Of a DNA stretch of 64,000 nt, positions 23,833 through 35,973 are shown piece after piece (the stretch's first letter is position 1; each line of letters starts with the position of its first letter). Origin of the DNA: Sistotremastrum niveocremeum HHB9708 (Eukaryota; Basidiomycota; Agaricomycetes; Sistotremastrales; Sistotremastraceae). The notes below the pieces were generated by a model that saw only the letters and a program-made list of their open reading frames with translations, was not told where the DNA came from and searched no databases. The position numbers and the translations under genes are program-made. The stretch covers positions 124,001-188,000 of the forward strand of contig KV419396.1 in NCBI GenBank assembly GCA_001630475.1, written 5' to 3'.

Positions 23833-25262
23833 ATGCTTGCCTCTACGATTACCATCTACGAGTCTGTATTCACGATTCAATATCAATTGTTGAGGTAACC
23901 GACCCGATTGACCCCAAGGCATATTGGTACGCGAAGGCGAACTCAGTGGCCCCAGGGAAGTTCTGCGCCAGCTGAGGAGGACCCCAAGTCCACCTGTGGA
24001 AGAGGACACTGAAGGCGCAGACGAGGAAGGGGAAGAGGAACTGCCTGCTGATCTTCCGCAACGTCCCCGGACACTTAGTAGCAGTACCAGCCGGTCGAGC
24101 TCCTCCATCACCTCCATGTTCAAACGTTCACCAAAGGTGGCCAAACCTTGGCGAGAGCCAGCGCCTTTCGAATTATTTCGTGCTATCGAAGACAAAGATC
24201 TCATGTATATCATGGAAGTCAGAGATCGTGCATTCCATGTGAGCAAATGCCTTTCGTTAACCTTGATGCAATATCAATCTTCCCTTGAGCTTTTACTGCG
24301 TAAAACTGGAGAGGCAACTCCACTCGTACATGCGATGAGGATTGGCGCATCTCATCGTGATGTTGCGATGGTCCTGATTGGGGCTATGAGCCGATGGGTG
24401 AATCACCTCGAAGATCATGACATGGAGCAGCCACGAACACGAGTGATATTGAAAGCTCTTAGTACGTTCTGTCGACTCTGATCCTTATCCAGATCCAATC
24501 TTTGCTCAGGGACAAATCTCAAACTGGCAATCGATTATGGATTGCAACGAAGCCAAAGTGACCTAATCCCAAGCTTTCTTCAAACCCTCATCATGAGTGA
24601 AGGAGACAGATGGGTCACGTCAGCAAGTATGCTTACTTCTGAACCGACCGTTCTACTTCCCTCATTAATATCACGATTAGCTGCGAGCATTGCTTTGGCA
24701 TTAAGGGCAGGAACGGAAGGAAAGCCCGTGGCGGCCGCTGAATCTTTAGTCCGGAAGTTTGCCACCAAAGAACTCGGGAAAGCTGATGGCATCGCGGCTT
24801 TGGATGATTAGTAGGTGCTATCTCTTTCACTTGTTCGATGAGATTAACGCTTTTGACAGCATTTCGAATGCAACCATCGACCTGTTGCTATTTGGTGTGT
24901 GGAGCATTGCGTTGGAGTCAATTCCCAACGCAGAGTCGATGCCAGTAAGTGATGTGCTTTCTATATTGATATGTATTCTGATTTCTCGAAGACATATTAT
25001 TTCGCGCGAGACGATCGCGTCTGGCGAGCCTTCAAAGAGCGCTTAGATACTCATCAGAACGAGATTGGCACGAAATTATCGAAAAGGCTGAGGTGGCAAA
25101 TTCGTGTACTTTGTAAAGTGCTCGAGAACCGTAGCGAAACCCTTCACGTGAGCGTCGTCGGCGTTCCTCAACTTTACCCTCTGCTAACAATACGGTTGTG
25201 ATCCTGTTTAGCGGAAAATGGATCTTCTCTCCGGGGAACTGGACGACGGTCCTGGTGTCTAA
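23833..25262 (+). CDS. Conserved protein of unknown function
   Basis: Spliced gene of about 400 residues. Exon 1 is 23833-23894 and exon 2 23947-24238; later exons begin at 24290 and about 24511, and further introns occur near 24809, 24940 and 25146. The protein starts MLASTITIYESVFTIQYQLL, runs through an acidic/Ser-rich segment (PPVEEDTEGADEEGEEELPA), then a helical globular part with FELFRAIEDKDLMYIMEVRD, MRIGASHRDVAMVLIGAMSR, DLIPSFLQTLIMSEGDRWV and a C-terminal KERLDTHQNEIGTKLSKRLR. The helix-pair pattern recalls ankyrin or HEAT repeats, but I do not recognise a family and infer no function. It stands head-to-head with the Dicer gene and tail-to-tail with the peroxisomal carrier. The start codon is inferred from frame continuity across the first intron and is the least certain part. 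Confidence 0.7.
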
Positions 25263-25458
25263 CACTCATTCTTACACTGCCTTGATCCTCTGACGGACCT
25301 CCCGACATCATCTACTCATTTTTTGGCTTTCGGCGATCCACTGTCCTTCCATGACGCAGCATTTCACACTAGCACTGGCACACACAACTTTGTACATTCC
25401 TTAATTTAAACCTGCTTACACGTGCCCGAACTGGTGGTATAGCATCCTCTGTGCACTA

Positions 25459-26744
25459 TTACTTTATTAGGACGGGTGCGAGGGCCTGGTTAAAATCAAT
25501 TGTCTGACGTTAGCAAGAAGGTATTGATTTCGAACCTTCTTAGTCATTTCATATATCCGTTTTTGACCAACAAATAGTATGGCAGCTGTTAGCACACTTT
25601 GAATTAACTTATTGCCTACGCCCTTATAAACTCCTGATATGCCCTCTTCTTGGATAACTGTCAGAATACCGTCTAACGCCGACTTGTAGCGCAAAGCCGA
25701 ACTGTGGCCTGCTTGAAGTCGGCTCTTGATCACACTGTATAGTGCCATTTAATAAAAGGAGAGACTGCAAAGAGAGAAATCTCACATGTAAGGATAAGTT
25801 ATTGAGGTAGCCACTGAATCCAAAGTAAATATATGCTGCAGTGAATAGACCGACCATCGTAGTTTACCTAGCTTAGAGATGGCACCCAAGAAGAAAAAAT
25901 CGATGTCTGTGAGAGTACCGGGTCCACGCTGTCCTGCTGCTCTCAGCTTTGCAGTACGCCGTAAAACGAGTAGGTTCTTCAGCTGCTCAAAAACTGTGTA
26001 CTGCGATGAAGGAAGTCAAAATTCAGCGCAATGATTAGAACGGAGGTTTTACCTGAAGGACTGGATTGGTGACTATCACGAAACGCTCAGTTTCGAATCT
26101 TTTGCAATGCAATTGCATTGAGAGAGCACTGATCACACATACCGAGTACCAAAGCTGGACCTATTCCTCTCCAGAACGCCGGCAGGCCGCCTTTACTGAG
26201 GATATGTTGGATGGTCTCCCATATGCCCAACTTCTTGATCACCGTTGCCCGTTTACTACTGGCCGATTCGCCGGCAGAGTCGCTGGGTTCCATTGTTTGT
26301 ACGGCCTGTGAGGTCTGGATCACCCATACCGGATTACTGATGACGGCCGTTGCTGAACCTGCAACCAGTCCCGCAAGCATAGACTCCAATGTACTGAGGG
26401 CTTTCGAGCCTGACTTCCGATCCAGAATGGACGCCCGCGTCCGCTCGTAGAAGAAATAATAGGCCCCTTGTGTGACGGCGATTCCTATCAGTGAAGAACC
26501 CAGTCCACTATAAAGACCCGTGAGGCCTTCTCGAGTTATAATATCGTGGACTGCCTCGTATGTTGTCTGTGCCGACAGATCTTGAACTGCAGATCACAGA
26601 GAATTACAGGCGTCATACTTTATTCTCCTTCTTCGTTTCAACCGCCGCTCTCGTCGACAGAAATATCAAAGGATACGTGGCCGACATTGCGGCAATCCCA
26701 CCCAGAGCTCCAGCCAAAGCATGGATAAGAGAGTCGCTGGACAT
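25459..26744 (-). CDS. ANT1: Peroxisomal adenine nucleotide carrier (Ant1/PMP47 type)
   Basis: Member of the mitochondrial carrier family, of the PMP47/PMP34 branch that imports ATP into peroxisomes for fatty-acid activation. Three carrier repeats are visible: repeat 1 from the start (SLIHALAGALGGIAAMSATYPL), repeat 2 (MLAGLVAGSATAVISNPVWV, near 26,300-26,390) and repeat 3 (GAISKLVATSITYPYIVIKS). The modified signatures (ISNPVWV..TSQA instead of PxD/ExxK) are those of the peroxisomal branch rather than of mitochondrial ADP/ATP carriers. Repeat 3 continues with GISGVYKGVGNKLIQSVLTA and the tail ends ALAPVLIK. At least six short exons; the last one is only about 27 nt. Convergent with the unknown gene to its left. 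Confidence 0.85.
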
Positions 26745-27099
26745 GGCGCTTGTCTCAATTGTGGGATGTGATGATTAGAATTCGTGGGAAGGATGGTGCT
26801 TGGACGTGAAAGTTACAGAAGCAGAAATCCTGGGTTGTCGAGTGTCTAGCAGCGCTCTAACAACCTGGGAGCCAGCTCGGAGTACGCGCTTGGGGTTGAG
26901 TGCATGGTGCGGTCGTTCTTGCTTCAATGTTATCACATGCTTCTTACCATTCTTGCGGTGAGCGGGAGTAACACAGTATCCTTCAATGAAACAAAGTCGT
27001 TCTTCAGATCACACACAGTGGTAGGTACAGAAACGACTGGAATGTTGACCCAAAATTAAAATGATACAAAACAATATTCTGGTGATTTATGAATGATAA
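26745..27099. other. Intergenic region with no supportable gene
   Basis: 355 bp between the carrier start and the stop of the UBA-E2 gene, both reading leftwards. The minus strand has short splice-like open segments (around 26,850-27,020), but no family resemblance, so I treat it as 3' UTR plus promoter. Confidence 0.45.
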
Positions 27100-30000
27100 T
27101 CAGTCTTCCTTCTCAAGCGCTGCCAAATATTCCTTGAGCTCTGCTACGTGCTTTTTGAATTCTGAAGAAGAAGTTGACGGTTGGTTTCGATTTTCAGCAG
27201 CCAGCCCGTGGAAGTCGCCCATAACCCTCCTGCCATCATCCATTTCAAGCCAGGTATCCAGTTGTTGTGTAATGGTTTTAGCCTTTAGCTTGAAATGCGT
27301 GCGGATGACATTCTCGAAGGGTTCCGGCGGATTCTTGAGGTTTCCAAGCATCTGGAACTGTATTTCAGAGCGATTCTACACGAGAAAGCTAGACTCTTAC
27401 CGCTGTGTGCACAACCATTCTCCTAATGTTAGCCGAATCTAAAAGCCCACAAGTCAGGAAGATTTCGATCTATTAATATGCGGGACATACAAGCACGAGA
27501 TTGAGGTGTGCCGGCACTAGTCGCCCAACCAGGCTCATTGATATATGGCTCCTCGACCAAAATCATGGATTGGATAGAGATGAGAACCTAGAGCGTCTAT
27601 ATTGGACAAGGATCGAAGAGAAAGTGGGTTCAGTGACTCACTTGGAGAAGTGTCGATTTGCCCGCCACCCACCCGGGCCCCGACCATGTCCCAAGTAAAC
27701 TGAGACAAACCTTGCCGTCGGCGTAAAGGTTAGGGTTGAAGCGGTATTGACCGCCGTTCGTCTGATTAATGGTCAACGCAGGAAATATTCAGAGGTCCAG
27801 AGCTACGAACTGTCAAATATTTGACACTCGGAGGTCCATTGTTGTATTGTGCACCGAGGAATATGTCAAACAGAAAACTGCAACCGTGATCAGTCATTGA
27901 GCAATCGGAAGATATGGTGGAATTACCATCCATTCTCATACGGCGTGCCTTGTGGTCCGAAGATTAAACACTTCACAATGTCAACTCGGGCCTCGTCCAC
28001 TCGAAGAAACACTGAGGAGTCCCAGGCGACAGGCAGATTGGTCGTCAGAATGGCGAGCTCCTTTGCGATAGCAAGTGACCGCTTGGGTGTATCTGAGCCT
28101 GCCAACAAACGCGCCTCGTTGTTGAAGACGAATCGATAATTGATGTTATCATCGGTGGAACCAGGCGCAGGTGGGATAGAAAGGTCGCAATACTCGAAGC
28201 GAACACGGGTGGCCCATTCTAAGTACCTTTGCTTTGTCTCTTCTTCAGTTTGTCCGGCTTTGACAATGGGGTCTTCCGCTGATGATTGACGAATCTTAGG
28301 CAGTGATGCGTGGAGCCTCGTCACGAAAGCCTCCCCTTTGGTCTCTCGAAGGGATTTGTCGATCGCAGCTGCGGTCGCTAAGATTCGCCGACTGTACACA
28401 GGGGTTAGTGACAGATGGCACATACTGAATCAAAGTCTTACCAGAATGTCAACATCTTCTGGTTTTCATCAGCATGCACGGGTTTCTCTTTGATTTTGCC
28501 CTTGTCATCGTTGGTCATCCGTTTCTCGTCTTCAGTCATCTCCTTCTGTTCTTCCGCCTTCGCTTGCATGCCCTCTAGGCCTTTGATGGCGGCTTGTGCC
28601 TGGATTACGATGGCCTCTAGGAGCTCACGAGGTCCGGAGCTACCCTCGTAGATAACCAAACGTTCACGAGGGTTCGAGGATTTGGATGAACCTTCCTGAG
28701 GCCTGAGTTGACGCGAATGAACCACCATGATGGGCATAGCCATCATAGACGCCAGAGACTCGTGATTAGATATAGTCTAAAATGACGGTGAATCATAGCC
28801 AAACATCCTAGGCGAAGAAGACACACCTCCAACCACTCAAAAAGTTCGAAATACAGCGTAGAACGATCCGACATGTCTGATAGCGAATCATTTCGTAGAA
28901 GGGTACTACAAACGTGGTTGAACCGTCTTCGAAGATGAGCAAGAGCTGTAGGATGAGGAAGATAGTCGCTTGTACGACCTCCTCCGGAACGCTTCAGGTT
29001 TGGCAAATATTCTCGGATCTCCTTAAGCATCTTAGCAATCTTCGCATCTTTCTCAGACTGGGCCTGCATTGCTTGCAACTGTCCGGTTGTCTGAACCAAA
29101 GCCATTAACACTGGTACCTCAGATATTGAAAGCGACTTACATCTTCTTTCACATCGCCTGCATAACCTGTACCCCCTGGAGCTGATCTACGAGGTCTCCC
29201 CGCAGCAGTAGCCGTTGGATGATCGTCGTCATACTCATCTTCGGGATCTACAGCATACATTGGAAGTGCTTTATCTTCAACCTTGCGTCGCTTGGCATTT
29301 CGCGTATCTTGGTTCCTGGTCGAGTCTACTTGTGCCGTAAAATGATTCTCGAGCATGAACAAGCCCATGCCCAAAAGGACACCTTGAAGATTCGCACAAT
29401 GAAACATGGGATCGTCCGCCTCAGTGGCCACAGCTTTGCCGTTCCTCTCGAACGAAATGCCCTCTCCACAAGCCAGACACACTTCTCGAGTGCAATCGGG
29501 ACATTGAGGTCTTATCCTCTTACGCAATTGCTGCACATAAGTCGCAAAATCGGGCTAGAAATGAGGGTTCAGACAGGGTTGGGATCAAATATCTTGGATG
29601 GCACGTACATATATCGCAAAGAAGTCGGCTTTATTGCGCTTGAACGTGTGGCCACAGGTAGTTGGACACTTGAACGTCTCATTTGCGAGCTGATTGTAAA
29701 GTGCAAAGAGGAAACCTTGTTCGCCGCCCTCTGGACAACCGCTCATGAATTCACTTTGTGACATAATTTTGATAGAATCATTGAATCCAGGTATCTTGAA
29801 GAATTCAGGTCTGTCCTCCATCTCTATAACCTCTTCTCGACGATCCTTGGAGAAGAAGATGCCTGATAGGAGCAATGATCTTTTGGTCCATCGCTAAATG
29901 GTATTCAAGACATACCTGCGTACGGATCTACGCTCGCATGAGGGGCCTTGGCATTTCCTACTTGGATCTCGTCTCCATCCGAAGCATAGTCAACGTAATC

Positions 30001-30451
30001 ATCTGAGACAAAGGTCAGTCATGCCACTGCGCTGCAACTCACGATGCTGAGCTTCGGTACCTTCGTCTCCTTCATCGAGATCCATCTCTGCATCGCTTCC
30101 ATCGGCTTCGTCGTCGCTCCCTGTCTCATGTGGAGTCTAAAAGGCAACACTGTCAGCGCACCAACAAGGCAGGGTGAAATGTCGCATCTTACAAGAGGTC
30201 GTGCAGGCTTCTTGGCCGATCCTGTCGGTTTGCTCTCTACGATGTTCATATCATCGTCAACGATATGATCAAAGCTTCCCGAAAATATCTGTTCTGCAGC
30301 CTCCATCACGTCTCTATGCTTCTTCAACGCCTCTCTCGCCTGCGCCGGGGTGGCACCCTAGATCGTCCAAGACAGATCAGTCATGGAAGAAAAAAGGTAT
30401 CCAAAGCTGTATTCGCACCATCTCGACTAGCTGGGCTATTTCGCTGTCCAT
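27100..30451 (-). CDS. UBA / Cys-rich zinc-like / E2-fold protein (BRUCE/UBE2O-type)
   Basis: Large ubiquitin-conjugating-type protein of about 850-900 residues in many exons. It begins with a UBA domain ([20 protein letters not shown], then [16 protein letters not shown]), followed by an acidic linker, a Cys/His-rich module ([37 protein letters not shown]; about 29,400-29,720) resembling an IBR/RING2 zinc site, a nuclear-signal-like [10 protein letters not shown], a helical middle part, and a C-terminal UBC fold (about 27,550-28,000). The UBC part has [10 protein letters not shown] and the catalytic-Cys segment [20 protein letters not shown], so the active-site Cys is present. The tail (about 27,100-27,350) is helical and charged. 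This resembles UBE2O/BIRC6-like giant E2/E3 hybrids in its UBC part, but there is no BIR domain. Likely self-contained E2/E3 activity is inference. Confidence 0.82.
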
Positions 30452-30873
30452 GTCGTGACCCGTCCACGATGGTAGTGATGGTCAAGAAGAGGGGTCGACT
30501 GGTTGCGGCACCGCTCGACGGAAGTCGGGAGAACGACTGAGCGCTTACCGTAGCCTTCCGCGATCATTGAACTTTACGACAGAGCCAGCGTTTACTACAT
30601 GTACTGAATATATTTTTCATTAAATAACTCCTTACATCCAATAAAAGGTACGAAGCGACGTGATAGTTTAATTTACTGATCAAATGCAAAGCATGAATTC
30701 AAGCCCCAAAGGGAAAAGACGCAAAAGAGAGAAAGAGAGGAAAACAGGATTCCCAACTATGTCACGAGATTTGTTTCGGTGAAGGGACAAAGAACGAAAA
30801 GAAAGAAAGTGCAAACAAGAAACATGCCTCATTCCAGAAGTCGGACCATTATTCTTGAACGTCGCTTTGGATT
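30452..30873. other. Intergenic, 3' flank of OPY2 and promoter of the UBA-E2 gene
   Basis: About 420 bp with an AT-rich part near 30,590-30,700 and purine-rich low complexity near 30,720-30,830. No gene is supportable. Confidence 0.5.
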
Positions 30874-32789
30874 TTAACGCTGCGTCGAAAAAGAGTCACG
30901 AACCTCTCCTTCGCCGTTGAGCGCCAGTGGGAAAGCAGAGAGATCTCGAGACAGCGCTAGCGTGTCAAGAGAGGCTCTTGTGTCGCGCTGAGGTAATGGA
31001 GGTTGCGATTCTCTGGCTGAATTGATATCGAGCTGGAACGGGAATTGCTCTAAACCAGAAGACATGGTAGATGCCTGACTGAAACCGGAGACGGCCTGCG
31101 CTCGCCGGTCAGTGAGCTGTCTAGGCTGCTGTTCTTCACTTCGGAAAGAAGACGGTGGAGAAGTCTTGAATCTGGCAGCAGTAGGAGTTCCGCTATTCCC
31201 AGAACGGAAAGACTGCAGACTTAACGGCGAACGAGGAGGGATCGAAGAGATTGGCGATGGGGGAACGAAAGGGAAGGCTTCAAGGATGCTATCTGCGCGC
31301 GAGGAAGCCTCGGAAGCATACGACATCCCTCGCTTGTGCAACTTCGGAGCAGGACCAGCCGACTCCACTGAAGTTGGAGTCAGCAATCCAGAAGCCGTGC
31401 GAGTGGCATTAGACCCTGCTCCGACGTTGACTCTCCGTGCGTTGCCAATTGAAGCGCTGATCGTGCCAATACTGTCTCGAGATCGATTATCTGAATGGGG
31501 CGAAGCCCAGTCACCGGCACGTCCACCATACGTCGTTGTGGATCGAAGCGATATATCATCTGGAGTGCTGGTAGCTTGCGACCCTCTCCTTGAGCCGTTC
31601 GCCATTTGATGACTGTCATCAAAAGGACTACGCTCTGCCTGAACATCCATCTCGATATCCGTCGGGGTAAACGCCGATTGCGCTAGTGGCGATCTGTTTA
31701 ATGCCACGCGAGAGAACCGGGATGACGGCATAGGGGATAGGTGTGAGCTTGGCAGAGGACTGAAACCATCAGCGGATGAAGAAGCGGGAACTTCGACAAA
31801 TTGCGGCTTTGTCGTCCCTAGGACTTGTCGGAATGCCCCACGCTCGGGTGTCATGATCATAGGCGCCTCTCCATTCAGCAGATCAGAGGCGTTAGTCATA
31901 TAACTAACACTAGAGTTAGCGGACATTCCCGTCATGTTTGATCGTGTTGATGCGGCCCCCCTGAGACGGGGTGGCTGTAACTTGAAGCTATCTTCTGAAA
32001 CATTAACGTGCTCCAAGTTAAGGATTCCACGGTCTCCAACGGGTGATCTGCGATCATCCATACGCAAATTCAGGTCAGGCGACCGTACCGGTCGAGGGGG
32101 TGGAGAAGGAAGGGGAGAGTGAGAGTGAGAGTGAGAGCTGTGACCGGGGGACGCCGGTGATGTCAGGGTACCAGAAGGGACGAGAGCAATTGGGATGACA
32201 TTGGTGGATTGAGTGTTGGTTGTCTGTATGGACTGCTGATCCATGAAAGGATTATGAGGTTCGACTCCAGACGATGCTAACGTCCGAGAAGGATTCGCGG
32301 CGGCTGGCTCATCGCTCAGCGACGATTCAGGATCAAGGTTGATGGTTGTGTGAGAGTTGCTAGAGTACATCCGCACTGTACCAGATTGAGGACGGGGTTT
32401 TTCGATTGGATCAGGGCGACTGAGCACTGTTTCTGCGGGAGCTGGGATATCAGGCTTCACCTCTGGTTGAGCTTCGGCGGCGTGGCGACGACGGGAGCGG
32501 ACATGGAGGTACCAAAGGAAAGCAGAGACAAGACCAAGGAAAATAATGGCACCAACGATGCCTCCCGCCAACGCGCCGTTGCTGATGCCGTGTGAGGAAG
32601 AAGCTGACTTGGCAACGCAGGTGTTGATCGCGCAGACTTGACAATTTCTGACAAACGATAAGTAAAAGCACGTCGAGCGACGAAGAGAACAAGAGCTGAC
32701 TGGCTGGTCTGCACACAGGTCTGACTGGGACTACAGTTACAAGGCGCAGGATTCTCGCAGGTGACACAGCCACGGGCGTCGAGGAGCAT
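30874..32789 (-). CDS. OPY2: Opy2-type membrane anchor of the HOG/filamentation MAPK pathways
   Basis: Single-pass plasma-membrane protein; in yeast it docks the Ste50 adaptor with Ste11 at the membrane. Two exons (32789-32701, 32647-30874) encode about 620 residues. The short extracellular N-terminus has the Opy2 cysteine pattern: CVTCENPAPCNC, CVQTS, then NCQVCAINTCVAK, i.e. eight or more Cys in about 45 residues. One membrane helix follows (LAGGIVGAIIFLGLVSAFLW), then a basic stop-transfer stretch (HVRSRRRHA). The long cytosolic tail is Ser/Pro/Thr-rich and disordered, with repeated SPxxR/SP sites suitable for MAPK or casein-kinase phosphorylation. There is no cleavable signal peptide; a type III topology fits. 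It is divergent from CAF16 (245 bp). Confidence 0.85.
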
Positions 32790-33034
32790 GGTGGAAAACG
32801 ATAGCTGGGGGTTGAACGAGTGTGGGGACCAGATTAATGTGGCAGGGTCGGTAGTTGGAAAGAGAGGGGATGGAGAAGACGCTCAGTTGCCAGCGCGTCG
32901 ATGAAGTGGGCGGAGGAGGAGGAGGGGGTGGTTGTGAGAAAGGCGATCACGGCGTTACGGTAGCAATCGTCTCAAATTTGTGCCGCGTACAAAAAAAGCC
33001 TGGCTTGTACCACGAACACACCGCAGCTCATCAA

Positions 33035-34083
33035 ATGGCTGCTGCTATAGACATCCAAGGCCTTTCGTATGCTCACGACCAGCACGCAAATTCAGCCAAC
33101 TACTCTCTTAGAAACGTCGAACTGCAGCTGCCCCGCGGGTCCAGGACAGTCCTAATCGGTGCCAATGGAGGTCAGCCTGCCCTTTTTCTATTCAGGGCAT
33201 CGCTCACATGCCCCTAGCCGGAAAGTCGACCCTGTTGCAAATTCTGTAAGAACGCTTCCACCCTGAAATGGAATTCTGCCGACTGTCGTCGCTTTAGCGC
33301 TGGAAAGCGCCTTGTAAACTCCTCAAAGGTCCTCATATTCGACCGCGATGTATTCAGAGATTCGCCTCCTGGTGTTACTTTTCTTGGTACAGAATGGGCC
33401 ATGAACCCCGTCGTGCGAGGCGACATTGTTGTTTCGCACTTTCTCGACTCGGTTGGCGGATACCGCCACAAGGAACGCCGAGACAAACTCCTTGATATTC
33501 TCGACGTCGACCTCGACTGGCACATGCATCAGATAAGCGATGGCGAACGTCGTCGTGTCCAGCTCTGTATGGGTCTCATGGCCCCATGGGATCTGCTTCT
33601 GCTCGACGAAGTACGACACTCCATTTCCGCTCGATTGCCATCTCATCGCTGCGTCAGGTTACAGTCGATCTCGATGTCCTCGTGCGCGATCACCTCCTGA
33701 ATTTCCTTATTGACGAAAGCGAGCAACGTGGCGCCACCATCTTATGTAAGCCCACTTCTCATAACATGAAAATCATTTCCGCTCATACAGCTGCAGACGC
33801 AACTCATATCTTCGATGGCCTCAACGCTTTCCCTACCCATATCGCTCACATGAGAGATGGCACCTTTGTGATTCCGCCAGTAGCGTGGCCTTCCATTCTT
33901 GAAACGGCTCCCACGGCAAAGACCGCTTTGCCAGGTTCTTCGCTTCACGCAATTGCACTGAACTGGCTCAAGGAAGATCGCGAGATTCGACGAAACGAGG
34001 AACGCGCAGGCAAGCGAGTCCAAACGAGAGGTGCCCGCAAAAATGGCGTCACCTCAGATTCCGAGATCTTTTACAAGAAGTGA
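33035..34083 (+). CDS. CAF16: ABC-type ATPase Caf16 (CCR4-NOT associated)
   Basis: Soluble single-domain ABC ATPase, in yeast associated with the CCR4-NOT transcription regulator. Five exons (33035-33170, 33218-33245, 33298-33610, 33658-33745, 33797-34083) sum to 852 nt, 283 residues; exon 2 is only 28 nt and splits the Walker A loop. Walker A reads GANGAGKSTLL, the signature motif is the Caf16 variant ISDGERRRVQL instead of LSGGQ, and Walker B is WDLLLLDEVTVDLD; the H-loop is YATHIFDGL. No membrane segments, consistent with a non-transport ABC protein. The C-terminus is basic (RAGKRVQTRGARKNG). Confidence 0.93.
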
Positions 34084-34510
34084 GCCCATTTTTCTCAGGT
34101 CATGTAATCCATTAACTTGCGGGGGTCTTCTAGATATGATTATTCTCATTAGTCACGCCATCATCAATTGTCATTCCTCTCCACAGGTCTCTCGCATTGT
34201 TTCTTATTCACGTTTCAACATGTAGCTCAATTCGGCAATGATTCAACATCATCAGCGATTCCACTCGCCATTGTAGCCCTACCACAGATTTCATATATAC
34301 TGCTTTCATTAACTAAGGCTTCGAGTTGAACAAAAAGTGTTAGGTGTGTCATTAATCGGCCTCCGCTATAGATAGGGCGTCGCGTGAGAGGCCCTATTGT
34401 AAACAAAAGGCAGAAACCAGATCAACAAGCGTCGTGTACGATGCAGGAACATAAAAAATCCACATCAATTATGCATAGATGCCCATAACATAAGCCTACC
34501 AAAGGAACAC
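34084..34510. other. Intergenic 3' flank of CAF16
   Basis: About 430 bp, AT-rich and stop-laden in all frames. No gene or repeat that I can support. Confidence 0.5.
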
Positions 34511-34516
34511 AAAAAA
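34511..34516 (-). terminator. Pol III T-run terminator of the minus-strand tRNA-Tyr
   Basis: Six consecutive T on the transcribed strand begin four bases after the discriminator base of the tRNA, a typical RNA polymerase III terminator. Confidence 0.75.
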
Positions 34517-34520
34517 GCAG

Positions 34521-34605
34521 TCCCTCAGACCGGGATCGAACCAGTGGCCTCGGGATGACATGTAACCATTACAGTCCCACGCTCTTCCAACTGAGCTACC
34601 GAGGG
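34521..34605 (-). tRNA. tRNA-Tyr (anticodon GTA) with 12-nt intron
   Basis: An 85-nt gene folding as a cloverleaf: acceptor CCCTCGG pairs with CTGAGGG, D-arm GCTCAGTTGGAAGAGC, anticodon stem TGGGA/TCCCG with anticodon GTA, T-arm ACTGG-TTCGATC-CCGGT. A 12-nt intron sits one base 3' of the anticodon, the canonical position; tRNA-Tyr genes carry introns throughout eukaryotes. Sequence is identical to the plus-strand copy at 35885-35969. Confidence 0.93.
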
Positions 34606-35884
34606 ATGGGTTAGGGTCGGCAAAGAACATATAGAGTCCGTGGAGCCAAGTGCAGTTAATAATAATGCTCAGACGGGACCGCTGTACCCTGACCGCCACT
34701 CCTCCATTTGCGGGCCAATTCTCGGAACCCACCCAAGGGCACGTAGGGAAAACCACAGAACAGTTACCCTCCTGGACGAGACATATGTGCTCCGAAAGTG
34801 CGACATTTATCGTTCACCGGCAGATCATGATATGCGAGCTTGACCGAGAGACTTACAGAACCATCAGAACATACCACAACCGCAGCACTGTGCTAGTAAA
34901 CCACCTACGATACATGACGACTCCTCCGAAAGTACCGAAAGTATTGCTTGGAGAGGTTACCAACATACTAGTTTAGCAGCTAAATTCGCTTGTCAGTGAA
35001 ACGCACTAGCAGGACCCGGAGTGCCAGCGCACGAAGAATGAAACCAATGAATGAGACTAGGCGAGAATAGCCAAGTAACACCAAAGATAAAACAAGACTG
35101 GTGTGTGAATCGTTCGTGGTTGACAGATACTGTGGATCCAAGCCAAGAAAAACGTAATTTCGTCGTTTGTAAGAGCTCCGTCTATTCTCATCTTCCAGTC
35201 GGTTGGGTGCGCACTATCTCATCTGCTTAGAGACCTCGGGTCACTCACGTCTTTTAGATTGTACAAGTCAAAGCCTTAGTCAAGGACCATCACTGCGCTC
35301 CGCAAGGTGATGCTGTAATGCTATCTATAGCTGTACAGAGTCGAAGAGCGGTGACGAACGATAATAGCAGGTGTTGTTAGGCTGAGGTTACGACTTCCTC
35401 AACACCACCACCGACCGGGAACTGAGGTCCCTGAGTCTTGGACGAGACTTGGAAGATCTACAATATTTCCCCGGCCGTACTATAGTGAACTCCGCAGTGG
35501 GCTTTTATGAACTTTCTCCGGCTCCGATCTCAAGCACCTCCCTTCAGGATGGGTTCGGATAAGTATCACATCGTCGCGTCCGACTTTTCGTTCAAGTATA
35601 GTAGACTGCCAAGTCGGACACGATTTCCAACAACATATGTTGCACTTCAAAGTTTTGATCGCATTAGGTCGACTCTACTTCTCTCCCTGAGCAATTGCTT
35701 TAGAAAAATGATCTCTCGAGACTGCCTCGTTGTCTCTGTGAACGCATATCAACCTCGTGTTACAGGAATCAATACGCGAACGAAGCCTATGAGCCCGCGT
35801 GAAGCGCTGGTCCCCAGATCTCAGGCCTCAAGTCAACTATCCGTGCTCCCAACATAGTGCGCTTAGAGTGAGCGCTGATAACTT
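34606..35884. other. Gene-free spacer between inverted tRNA-Tyr genes
   Basis: About 1.28 kb between the two tRNA genes. Open frames up to 116 codons (for example 35507-35857 on the plus strand) show no recognisable domain and no splice logic. No terminal repeats were seen by eye. It may be plain intergenic DNA or an eroded insertion. Confidence 0.4.
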
Positions 35885-35969
35885 CCCTCGGTAGCTCAGT
35901 TGGAAGAGCGTGGGACTGTAATGGTTACATGTCATCCCGAGGCCACTGGTTCGATCCCGGTCTGAGGGA
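35885..35969 (+). tRNA. tRNA-Tyr (anticodon GTA) with 12-nt intron
   Basis: Identical to the minus-strand copy. Acceptor stem 35885-35891 with 35962-35968, anticodon GTA at 35918-35920, intron about 35922-35933, discriminator A at 35969. The internal A-box-like (TAGCTCAGTTGG) and B-box-like (GGTTCGATC) promoter elements are intact. Confidence 0.94.
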
Positions 35970-35973
35970 CTGC

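Noticed and set aside
34606-34620. TTAGGG near the minus-strand tRNA as interstitial telomere repeat
   Set aside because: Only one unit is present.
35507-35857. 116-codon plus-strand open frame in the tRNA spacer
   Set aside because: No domain, no splice pattern and no resemblance to a known family.
34606-35884. LTR or other retroelement between the tRNA genes
   Set aside because: No terminal repeats, primer-binding-like site or reverse transcriptase motif was seen.
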